Shown here in pieces: positions 1 to 6,486 of a stretch of 64,000 nt of DNA (the stretch's first letter is position 1; the number at the start of each line of letters is the position of its first letter). The stretch comes from Actinomycetes bacterium. GTDB taxonomy: Bacteria > Actinomycetota > Coriobacteriia > Coriobacteriales > UBA8131. The notes beneath the pieces were generated by a model. The model had not been told where the DNA came from, searched no databases, and saw only the letters and a program-made list of their open reading frames with translations. The stretch is from assembly GCA_009787085.1 (NCBI GenBank), contig WRGR01000045.1, forward strand, positions 128,075-192,074, in the 5' to 3' direction. The position numbers and the translations under genes are program-made.

Positions 1-71
1 GCAGCGGACGCAGTGCTCTGATCTCGATCATTCTTAGCCACGTTAGCCTCGCTTTCAGCCGCCTTGGCCAC
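1..71 (-). CDS. grpE: GrpE nucleotide exchange factor, N-terminal fragment
   Basis: This is the first 23 codons of a gene that leaves the window on the left. The GTG start overlaps the TAG stop of dnaK by one base. A purine-rich stretch (GAGAAGAA) inside the end of dnaK can serve as ribosome binding site. The visible peptide begins [18 protein letters not shown], an acidic, charged, low-order N-terminus typical of GrpE. The dnaK-grpE order with translational coupling is common in actinobacteria and supports the name. GrpE dimers release ADP from DnaK. The conserved part of the protein lies outside the window, so identity rests mainly on context. Confidence 0.5.
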   Translation of the reverse strand, partial: MAKAAESEANVAKNDRDQSTASA

Positions 72-1990
72 TATTTCTTCTCGTCGGGGTCGACCACTTC
101 GTATTCAGCATCTACGACCTCGGCCTCGGCAGGGTCAGCAGTGCTATCACTGGCCGTAGCACCATCTGGCGCAGCCTCGGCAGCGGCCTGGGCATCGGCG
201 TAGACGATCTCTGCCAACTTGTAGCTGGCCTGTTGCAGCGCCTCGGTCTTGGCGGCAATCTCGTCAGTGTCCGTGCCTTCCAGGGCCTTCTTCAGGTCCG
301 CAATCGCCTCATCGACGCTAGTCTTAGTGTCTTCAGGCACCTTGTCGCCCAGCTCGTTCAGAGTCTTCTCAGTGGCATAGACTATACTGTCGGCATTGTT
401 GCGCACCTCGACCTCGTTTTTGCGCTGGGCATCCTCGTCGGCATGAGCCTCGGCATCTTTGACCATCCGATCGACTTCGCTGTCCGAGAGGGCTGTCGAG
501 CCGCTGATGGTGATCTTTTGCTCCTTGCCCGTACCTTTGTCCTTGGCGCTGACATTGACAATGCCGTTGGCATCGATATCGAAGGTCACCTCGATCTGGG
601 GGATGCCCCGAGGTGCCGGCGGGATGTCGGTGAGGTGGAACTTGCCTAGCGTCTTGTTGCCGGCCGCCATCTCGCGCTCGCCTTGGAGCACATGGATCTC
701 CACCGAGGTCTGACCGTCAGAAGCGGTGGAGTAGATCTCTGTCTTGCGGGTCGGAATGGTGGTGTTGCGCTCGATCATCTTGGTCATCACGCCGCCCATG
801 GTCTCCACGCCCAGCGACAGCGGGGTCACATCAAGCAGCAGGATGCCCTCAACATCACCGGCCAACACGCCGCCCTGGATAGCCGCCCCGAGGGCCACTA
901 CCTCGTCCGGGTTGACACTCATGTTCGGATCCTTGCCAGTCAGCTTCTTCACCAGCTCCTGGACGGCAGGCATCCGCGTGGAGCCACCGACCAAGATTAC
1001 CTCAGCCACCTCGCCGATCTTCAGACCCGCGTCACGCAGGGCAGTCTCCACCGGCTTCTTGCAGCGTTCCAGCAGATCATCGGTGATCTTCTCGAACTCC
1101 GCCCGGGTCAGCGAGTAGTCGAGATGCTTGGGCCCTGATGCATCAGCAGTGATAAAAGGCAGGTTGATGTTGGCTTGTTGGGTGGAGGACAGCTCCATCT
1201 TGGCCTTCTCCGCCGCCTCCTTCAAACGCTGCAGAGCCATCTTGTCGGCACGCAGGTCGATACCGTTGTCCGCCTGGAATTTGTCGGCCAGCCAGTTGAT
1301 GATCCGCTGATCCCAATCGTCGCCGCCCAAGTGGTTGTCGCCGTTGGTCGAAAGCACCTCGAAGACACCTTCCGAGATCTCCAAGATGGAGACATCAAAG
1401 GTGCCGCCACCGAGATCGAAAACCAAGATCTTCTCGTCTTTGCCCACCTTGTCCAAGCCGTAGGCCAAAGCTGCGGCAGTCGGCTCGTTGATGATCCGCT
1501 CGACTTCCAAGCCGGCGATGCGGCCGGCGTCCTTGGTAGCCTGGCGCTGCGAGTCGTTGAAGTAAGCCGGCACTGTGATGATAGCCTTGGTGATGGTCGA
1601 GCCGGTATATTTCTCAGCATCGGTCTTCAGCTTCTGCAAGACCATGGCGCTGATCTCCTCTGGCGTGAAGTCCTTGCCATCGATGTCTACCTGCACCCGG
1701 CCGTCCTTACCAGACTTGACGTTATAGCTCACGGTATCACGCTCTGATGCGGTCTCCTTAAACTCACGGCCAATAAAACGCTTGATGGAGGAAACCGTGT
1801 TTTCCGGGTTGGTCACCGCCTGGTTCTTGGCGGCCTTGCCAACAACCCGCTCGCCGTCCTTACGGAAGCCAACTACGGAAGGGGTAGTGCGGTCACCCTC
1901 GGCATTGACGACGATGGTCGGCTCGCCGCCTTCCATCACAGCCATCGCCGAATTGGTGGTTCCCAAGTCAATTCCTAAAATTTTTGCCAT
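71..1990 (-). CDS. dnaK: Hsp70 chaperone DnaK
   Basis: The product is a 639-residue Hsp70 chaperone that binds exposed hydrophobic peptides in the cytoplasm under ATP control, with DnaJ and GrpE as partners. The start is clear: [21 protein letters not shown] carries the phosphate-1 loop of the actin-like ATPase. Further signatures are [28 protein letters not shown] and [13 protein letters not shown]. The substrate-binding domain follows from about residue 370 ([14 protein letters not shown]), then a helical lid and an acidic tail ending VVDPDEKK. Length is normal for the family. An AAAGGA motif lies 9 bases before the ATG. It leads an operon continuing into grpE. I saw no convincing CIRCE or HAIR operator upstream. 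Confidence 0.98.
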   Translation of the reverse strand: MAKILGIDLGTTNSAMAVMEGGEPTIVVNAEGDRTTPSVVGFRKDGERVVGKAAKNQAVTNPENTVSSIKRFIGREFKETASERDTVSYNVKSGKDGRVQVDIDGKDFTPEEISAMVLQKLKTDAEKYTGSTITKAIITVPAYFNDSQRQATKDAGRIAGLEVERIINEPTAAALAYGLDKVGKDEKILVFDLGGGTFDVSILEISEGVFEVLSTNGDNHLGGDDWDQRIINWLADKFQADNGIDLRADKMALQRLKEAAEKAKMELSSTQQANINLPFITADASGPKHLDYSLTRAEFEKITDDLLERCKKPVETALRDAGLKIGEVAEVILVGGSTRMPAVQELVKKLTGKDPNMSVNPDEVVALGAAIQGGVLAGDVEGILLLDVTPLSLGVETMGGVMTKMIERNTTIPTRKTEIYSTASDGQTSVEIHVLQGEREMAAGNKTLGKFHLTDIPPAPRGIPQIEVTFDIDANGIVNVSAKDKGTGKEQKITISGSTALSDSEVDRMVKDAEAHADEDAQRKNEVEVRNNADSIVYATEKTLNELGDKVPEDTKTSVDEAIADLKKALEGTDTDEIAAKTEALQQASYKLAEIVYADAQAAAEAAPDGATASDSTADPAEAEVVDAEYEVVDPDEKK

Positions 1991-2150
1991 AATAGACCAA
2001 TCCTTTCAATCAATAAAACTGCCCAGACTTTACTTGGTGAGGTACTGGTTGGTGCTGGTACACTGCTGCTGTGCTGCCGTCGCGCTGCTCTAGCGCTCCT
2101 GCCGCGCCGGTACTTTATGTTCTTTACACATAATAAAATCTAAGTCGTTC

Positions 2151-2179
2151 ATTATAAGATTTTGTTAACGTTCTGTTGC
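2151..2179 (-). promoter_or_regulatory. Putative dnaK promoter
   Basis: On the minus strand a perfect TATAAT lies at 2151-2156, with a weak -35 (GCAACA, 2174-2179) at 17-bp spacing. It is about 160 bases upstream of the dnaK ATG, so the leader would be long. The -10 is good and the -35 poor, which suits either an activated promoter or an alternative sigma factor. Confidence 0.4.
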
Positions 2180-2240
2180 TATGAAAGGTGAACGGTGATC
2201 CAGCACCCGCCGGGCGGGCGATGCCCAGAGCGACAAAAAC

Positions 2241-2406
2241 CCGGGAGCATCTATTAACGCTGTTGCCTCAGATTGCAAGCAGCGCTACCCCAAGCCCCCC
2301 GTGTGAACGAAGCCACTACTAGCGGCAATGGTGCCGTTCACACGGACAGGCTTAGGGTAGCACTGCTTGCAAGATAGCGTGGTACGCTTAGTCGGCGTCT
2401 CCCTAG
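2241..2406. repeat. Palindromic element, type B (different core, same ends)
   Basis: The left end resembles the common element end (GGGAGCATCTATTAAC) and the right end is TCGGCGTCTCCCTAG, its near inverted copy. Between them is a roughly 100-bp imperfect palindrome: TTGCAAGCAGCGCTACCC near 2273 pairs with GGGTAGCACTGCTTGCAA near 2355-2372, and GTGTGAACG pairs with CGTTCACAC closer to the centre. The same right-hand core (CTGCTTGCAAGATAGC) recurs at 4487-4502. The stretch 2171-2460 has no gene. Confidence 0.6.
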
Positions 2407-2450
2407 GCTGCTGCAACCCAGAAAAGGCTGCAGCAGCCTAGGGAGACGCC
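2394..2450. repeat. Perfect 22-bp inverted repeat made of two element ends
   Basis: Positions 2394-2415 and 2429-2450 are perfect inverted copies separated by 13 bases. Each arm contains the element end GGCGTCTCCCTAG followed by GCTGCTGCA. The hairpin could stop transcription, but it has no T-tract. It looks like two element ends facing each other around a short insert. Confidence 0.7.
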
Positions 2451-2461
2451 CGGGAATACGG

Positions 2462-2783
2462 TTACTTGCCAAGAGGCACAGTCAGGGCGACTGCCTTAAT
2501 GGCTGACCCAAAACTCAACTTTCCCCTTTTTGACTGGCTTGCCGTTTGCAGTGTATTCGGCCTTCAGGGTAATTGCCTTGCCCACCTGGGCAGTCTTTGG
2601 GATGCTCTTGGCAGCTAGCCCTGCCGTTGGGGCAGCTATCACTTTGACCGAGACACCAATGCCGGAGCTGTTCTGGACATCAGAGCTGGCCTTCTTCTGG
2701 CTCTTATCGGTATAGACAAGCAGCTCGGTCACCCGCCAAGTCCCCTTGTCACCGCTCTCAAATTTACGGGAGCTGCTCCACCT
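2462..2783 (-). pseudogene. Remnant of a secreted protein with a bacterial Ig-like domain
   Basis: The readable peptide contains GTWRVTELLVYTDKS and then VGKAITLKAEYTANGKPVKK followed by GKVEFW, the pattern of Ig-like (Big_3-type) repeat domains in cell-surface proteins. It stops early in this frame (WVSH, stop at 2496). In another frame the sequence continues GSAIKAVALTVPLGK to a stop at 2462, which looks like the true C-terminus after a frameshift. The upstream open frame to 2909 is Arg/Ser-rich and unlike a signal peptide, so the 5' part is probably lost. I read this as a decayed surface-protein gene. It could be a short expressed fragment, but no ribosome binding site is evident. Confidence 0.45.
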
Positions 2784-2933
2784 GTTGCTGTCCCGCTTGC
2801 GCGGTGGTCGCAACAAAACGCAATAGATTTTAGGAAATCTCCATAATAAAACTATAAACCTTATAGTAAAACAATCATTTAGGAAGGTTGATGAAATCCC
2901 TCTGGACAATGGCCGGGCAGACTGTTCATCCGA

Positions 2934-3593
2934 CTATTCTTCGGAAAGCTTGGTCATCTGGCCGGAGAGGATGCGTCGCTCTAGGTCGGCCAGCTCTTGC
3001 GGGGTATTGACGTTCACGAAAGCACCACCCCGGGGGTCAGCCGCCAACACCATCTGCTGGTCAAAGCTGAGCAGATGCGCCTGGCCAAACCAACTGCTGG
3101 CCTTCTTCTCCCCTGCTTCCAAGGCCGCCAGGACCAATGGCAAACAGGTCTGTCGCCGATACACGGCATGAAAAGGCTCGAAGCCATGGCTGGTTTGAGG
3201 CACGGCGGCATCGGCAGCACTTTGCAGCAAGGCATCACGCTCGGCCAGCAACAGTGGCGCACTGGCAAACACCATGTCACAAGCCACTACTGCAACATAA
3301 GTTTCAGTCGCGTGGTAAAGGGCGCTATATAGCCCGGAAAGAGCACCGCGCTCAGGCCAGACGTCGGAGCAAAACCGCAACGGCCAGCGCCGACCAAGCT
3401 CGTCACTGAGAAAATCCCAACTCGACTGGTCGTTGGCGGTGACGATCAGCTCATCGGCAATCGGTGCAAGACGACCCAGCACCCGCTGGATCAAAGGCTC
3501 GCCACAAAACGGCATCAAGGCCTTCGGCGAGCCCATGCGCTTCGACTCGCCGCCGGCCTGGACTACTATGCTCATCCTGTCTGAATCGTTCAT
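2934..3593 (-). CDS. mobA: Molybdenum cofactor guanylyltransferase MobA
   Basis: MobA transfers GMP from GTP to molybdopterin to give the guanine dinucleotide form used by DMSO-reductase family enzymes. The nucleotide-binding motif VVQAGGESKRMGSPKALMPF stands at the N-terminus (normally LAGGxSxRMGxxKA; here Q replaces L). The metal-binding CDMVFAS segment and the late VNVNTPQEL segment also fit the family. The 219-residue length from the chosen ATG is normal. A longer frame exists upstream, but the chosen ATG lies only 6 bases after a TATACT box, which suggests a leaderless mRNA. An in-frame ATG at 3575 is the alternative. It is divergent from larE, and mobB lies about 1.2 kb away. Confidence 0.88.
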   Translation of the reverse strand: MNDSDRMSIVVQAGGESKRMGSPKALMPFCGEPLIQRVLGRLAPIADELIVTANDQSSWDFLSDELGRRWPLRFCSDVWPERGALSGLYSALYHATETYVAVVACDMVFASAPLLLAERDALLQSAADAAVPQTSHGFEPFHAVYRRQTCLPLVLAALEAGEKKASSWFGQAHLLSFDQQMVLAADPRGGAFVNVNTPQELADLERRILSGQMTKLSEE

Positions 3594-3599
3594 AGCAGG

Positions 3600-3605
3600 A
3601 GTATA
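3600..3605 (-). promoter_or_regulatory. -10 box for mobA, probable leaderless transcript
   Basis: TATACT on the minus strand ends six bases before the mobA ATG at 3593, so transcription should begin at or beside the start codon. No clear -35 was seen at 17-18 bp. Confidence 0.4.
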
Positions 3606-3626
3606 GCAGGTGCCGACGGCTGAATA

Positions 3627-3655
3627 TTGACAATCAGTGCCAAAGGCCGTAGCAT
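3627..3655 (+). promoter_or_regulatory. Putative larE promoter overlapping its start
   Basis: A perfect TTGACA (3627-3632) is followed after exactly 17 bp by TAGCAT (3650-3655). The -10 overlaps the ATG at 3654. Transcription would begin near 3662, so an in-frame GTG at 3663 may be the real, leaderless start. Confidence 0.45.
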
Positions 3656-4472
3656 GACTGCCGTGACTGCCAAACAAAAATACGAGCTGCTCCGGCAATA
3701 TCTGTGCACTCTCGGCAACGTGGCTGTAGCCTTTTCCGGCGGCGTGGACTCCACGCTGCTGCTAAAGGCCGCCCACGACACCTTGGGCAGCGCCGCCATC
3801 GCCGTCACTGCCCGGTCATGTTCTTTTCCAAAACGTGAGCTTGACGAAGCCAGTGCCTTCTGTGAGCAGGAGGGCATCGAGCACGTCATCTGCGACCATG
3901 ACGAACTGGGCATTGCGGGCTTCTCGGAGAATCCGACTAACCGCTGCTACCTCTGCAAAAACGGGCTTTTCAGTATACTCTGGGCGGTAGCTCACGAACA
4001 CGGAATTGCCCACGTGGCGGAAGGCTCCAACCGCGACGACGAGGGTGATTTCCGCCCGGGGCTTCAGGCGGTAAGCGAGCAGGGGGTGAAAAGCCCCTTG
4101 TGCCATGTTGGCCTGAGCAAGCCCGAGATCCGGGAGCTCTCTCGCGAGCTGGGGCTGGCGACTTGGAACAAGCAGTCCTTCGCTTGCTTGGCATCACGCT
4201 TCGCGTATGGTCAGACAATCACCCCGGAACGGCTGGCCATGATCGACCAAGCCGAGCAGGCCCTGATCGACCGGGGCTTTAACCAAGTGCGAGTGCGCTA
4301 CCACGGTGAGTTAGCACGCATCGAAACCGACAGCGACGGATTTAGCCTGCTTGCCAACCAAGCACTGCGCCAAGAGATTTACGCGGAGTTCCAGAAGCTG
4401 GGGTTTGCCTACACGGCCCTAGACCTCATCGGCTACCGCACCGGCAGCATGAACGAGGGGCTGGGCATCTGA
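3654..4472 (+). CDS. larE: ATP-dependent sacrificial sulfur transferase, LarE family
   Basis: LarE-family proteins are PP-loop ATP pyrophosphatases that adenylate a carboxylate and insert sulfur; in lactate racemase they build the nickel-pincer cofactor. The PP-loop AFSGGVDSTLLLKA is near residue 30. A CYLC pair (TNRCYLCKN) is near residue 100, and a third cysteine sits in SFACLASRFAYG near residue 180. The CASR-type motif holds the sacrificial cysteine of characterised LarE. The extra CxxC suggests the Fe-S-type LarE variant that can recycle sulfur (inference). No larA, larB or larC is in the window; neighbours are mobA and mobB, so the real substrate is open. Start: ATG at 3654, or GTG at 3663 if leaderless. 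Confidence 0.85.
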   Translation: MTAVTAKQKYELLRQYLCTLGNVAVAFSGGVDSTLLLKAAHDTLGSAAIAVTARSCSFPKRELDEASAFCEQEGIEHVICDHDELGIAGFSENPTNRCYLCKNGLFSILWAVAHEHGIAHVAEGSNRDDEGDFRPGLQAVSEQGVKSPLCHVGLSKPEIRELSRELGLATWNKQSFACLASRFAYGQTITPERLAMIDQAEQALIDRGFNQVRVRYHGELARIETDSDGFSLLANQALRQEIYAEFQKLGFAYTALDLIGYRTGSMNEGLGI

Positions 4473-4480
4473 CCAAGGGG

Positions 4481-4535
4481 AAGACGGCTTGCCCTGCTTG
4501 CAAGATAGCATGACATGATTAATTCGGTGCCTCCC
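4481..4535. repeat. Right half of a type B palindromic element
   Basis: CTGCTTGCAAGATAGCATG matches 2361-2380 almost exactly and is followed by GATTAATTCGGTGCCTCCCT, the common element end. It lies directly after larE. Confidence 0.6.
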
Positions 4536-4538
4536 TGT

Positions 4539-4769
4539 CTAAAGCATGCTGGCCGGAATCGCCCATACGTCGTCTGCAAGCGACAGGCGTTCTTTGGTCA
4601 TACGGACCAAAGTGCCGACACCCCTCTTCTTGCCCGGAATGCCTTCCAAGAAGCAAAAGGCCTTGGCCATTGGCTTCGACAGGTCGACTGGCCCTATATG
4701 CCGGGCGATGTACAACGGTGGTGGGGACAGTGGCCACAGGGCTGTAGTCCATGACTTCGAGATCCTAGC
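4539..4769 (-). pseudogene. Gene fragment of unknown function downstream of mobB
   Basis: One minus-strand frame stays open from the end of mobB to a TAG at 4539. It reads like the C-terminus of a real protein (LYIARHIGPVDLSKPMAKAF, then GTLVRMTKERLSLADDVW and IPASML). There is no plausible start codon or ribosome binding site, and a second frame overlaps it, so I take it as the 3' remnant of a gene cut off on its 5' side. I do not recognise the family. It fills the 300-bp gap between larE and mobB together with a half repeat element. Confidence 0.35.
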
Positions 4770-4776
4770 CTAGCCG

Positions 4777-5358
4777 TCAAAAAGCACTCTCCTTCAGCGA
4801 GGCTGCGATGAAATCGGCTAGTGCTGCTATTTGCTCAAAGCCGAAGGTCGGCAGGCCGGCTTGGGCGGCTTGGACAGCGATGCGCTCGATGTCGGTCACC
4901 ACCGCGACGCACCGTGCGCCCGACAGGTCCAGCGAGCGCGCGGCATCCGCCGGGTTGGCTGCCCGGACGAGCTCGACACTGGGCAAGCTGCTTGAGCGGT
5001 AGCCCTCCACCAGCACTACGTCAAGTGTTGGCGCACCGCTCGCGTCGCGGGCAGCGGCGCTCATTTCGGCTAGGATCTGCTCGACGGGCAGCTCCCCTGT
5101 TAGCTGACGGACGCTGCCGATCTTGTCCGGTGCGGCCACCACGGTGTAGCGGCTGCCAGCCTGGACGTGCCGCCAAGAGTCCTTGCCTGCCACGTCCATC
5201 TCAAAGCCGGCATGCGAGTGGTGCTTGACCGTGCCGACCCGCAGGCCGCGGCTGCAAAGCTCGGCTATCAGCTTCTCCAGCAGGGTAGTCTTGCCGGAAT
5301 TCTGGCGGCCGATGAAGTTCAAGGCCGGGATAACACCAAAGAAACACCGATCAATCAT
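4777..5358 (-). CDS. mobB: Molybdopterin-guanine dinucleotide biosynthesis adaptor MobB
   Basis: MobB is a GTP-binding P-loop protein that assists MobA in making molybdopterin guanine dinucleotide. Walker A is GRQNSGKTTLLEKL at residues 17-30. The family motif VGTVKHHSHAGFEMDVAGKD follows, then VVLVEGYRSSSLPSVELVRA, the conserved VEGxK-like segment. At 193 residues it is slightly longer than the usual 160-175. GAGGTGG sits six bases before the ATG. It is on the same strand as mobA but separated by the larE region. Confidence 0.9.
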   Translation of the reverse strand: MIDRCFFGVIPALNFIGRQNSGKTTLLEKLIAELCSRGLRVGTVKHHSHAGFEMDVAGKDSWRHVQAGSRYTVVAAPDKIGSVRQLTGELPVEQILAEMSAAARDASGAPTLDVVLVEGYRSSSLPSVELVRAANPADAARSLDLSGARCVAVVTDIERIAVQAAQAGLPTFGFEQIAALADFIAASLKESAF

Positions 5359-5433
5359 GCCACACCACCTCGCAAGCTAAACTCACAATGACAAGTTCAA
5401 AAACAGAGTCAATCGCTACCATCATCCCGCTGT

Positions 5434-5754
5434 TCAGGCTTCATAAACAACCAGCTCTTCACGCTCGATGTTCTGACGAACGTCGGCAAACAGGGAGTCC
5501 GTCGTCACAACATCAACGGGCACCCGAAGTTTTTCTTCCAAGGCCAGTTCGAGTCCGGCCAGGCCAAAGAGCCCCCTCGGCGTGCCCTTGTCGATGATAT
5601 GGAAGTCGATGTCGCTGCTTGCAGTTGCCTCGCCTCGTGCGTAAGAGCCGAAAACAGAAAGCTTTTTGATGCCAAAATCAGCTGCAGCAGAAGCGACCAC
5701 CCTTAGGATCGGCGGGATGGATACGATTTGATATCCGTTGTTTACGATGATCAG
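5434..5754 (-). CDS. MntA-type nucleotidyltransferase antitoxin (orphan)
   Basis: This small protein has the minimal nucleotidyltransferase signature GSYARGEATASSDIDFHI, with GSx10DxD catalytic residues, and the tail VPVDVVTTDSLFADVRQNIE typical of the MNT partner of HEPN/MNT toxin-antitoxin pairs. Such antitoxins inactivate the HEPN RNase by adding AMP to it. An in-frame GTG at 5700 would truncate the fold. The better start is a CTG at 5754, nine bases after GGGAGG, which gives 106 residues beginning LIIVNNGYQIVSIPPIL. No HEPN gene follows; the next 75 bases contain only a short frame before mobB, so the toxin seems lost. Confidence 0.7.
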   Translation of the reverse strand: MIIVNNGYQIVSIPPILRVVASAAADFGIKKLSVFGSYARGEATASSDIDFHIIDKGTPRGLFGLAGLELALEEKLRVPVDVVTTDSLFADVRQNIEREELVVYEA

Positions 5755-5817
5755 ATTCCTTTGCCTCCCTTTCTTTGATTCGGGATTCTGTCAAAGGCTA
5801 TATCGGAGATACAGATG

Positions 5818-6339
5818 TCAGTTCTTGTTTTGCACAGAGTGTCCATAGGCTACCGCCTCCCCTGCTACCAGCGAGGCTGGCACATCGATCAGGCGCTGGT
5901 TGTCAGAACCCCGCCAAGGCAGCTCCAAGGAGCGCAGATCATCCTTAAACGGCCCGTCTACCAGCACGTCTACCAACTCCAACAAGCTACGTGCCGCTGG
6001 GCTGGGCGCCTCACAGGCCAGTTCCTCGTAAAGATAGCCACTATAGGCCCAAACATTCAAGTGGGGCAGCTCAGCTCGCAGCCGCTCTGCAAACGGCAGC
6101 AAGGCCGCTGCCTGGTCGAAGGGCTCTCCACCGGAGAGGGTCACCCCGGCCAGCAGCGGGTTGGCACGCACCTGCGCCAACAACGCCTCGGCAGACACTA
6201 GTTGGCCGCCCGTCAGCGACTGGGAGCCGGGGTTATGACAGCCCGGGCAGCGGCGCCGGCAGCCTTGGACAAAGAGCGCAAAGCGAATTCCCGGACCGTC
6301 GACAATAGAGTCGTCAGCCGTGCCATAGATGCGAATCAC
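5818..6339 (-). CDS. nrdG: Anaerobic ribonucleotide reductase activase NrdG
   Basis: NrdG is a radical SAM enzyme that installs the glycyl radical on NrdD using a [4Fe-4S] cluster and S-adenosylmethionine. The cluster motif is GCRRRCPGCHNP (Cx3Cx2C). The fold is supported by GTADDSIVDGPGIRFALF and TLSGGEPFDQAAAL. The chosen GTG start (VIRIYGTADDSI) follows AGGGGAG and gives 173 residues, the normal length. The open frame runs further upstream to 6465, but that extension is translated from a repeat element and lacks a binding site. It lies 140 bp downstream of nrdD and is probably co-transcribed. Confidence 0.92.
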   Translation of the reverse strand: MIRIYGTADDSIVDGPGIRFALFVQGCRRRCPGCHNPGSQSLTGGQLVSAEALLAQVRANPLLAGVTLSGGEPFDQAAALLPFAERLRAELPHLNVWAYSGYLYEELACEAPSPAARSLLELVDVLVDGPFKDDLRSLELPWRGSDNQRLIDVPASLVAGEAVAYGHSVQNKN

Positions 6340-6407
6340 GGTCTCCCCTGAAATGTGCCAACCGATCCTGCCCTGCCCGGCCATGAGGCAAGATGACCCG
6401 CCTTTCC

Positions 6408-6486
6408 ACCAATCAGCAGTACGAAAGATTGCGGCCCTGAGCCCGCAATGACTGGAGCTTTGCATTAAATCGGCGCTTCCCTAGAC
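6408..6486. repeat. Right half of a type A palindromic element
   Basis: It contains the GAAAGATTGCGG...CCCGCAATGACTGG hairpin (6423-6455) and the end AAATCGGCGCTTCCCTAG. The terminal CTAG at 6481-6484 supplies the TAG stop of nrdD. The element lies between nrdD and nrdG. Confidence 0.75.

Noticed and set aside
1991-2170. CIRCE or HAIR heat-shock operator before dnaK
   Set aside because: I looked for TTAGCACTC-N9-GAGTGCTAA and CTTGAGT-N7-ACTCAAG and found no acceptable match.
6340-6465. Longer NrdG with 42 more residues
   Set aside because: The added residues are translated from a palindromic element half, and the GTG start at 6339 gives the normal family N-terminus.
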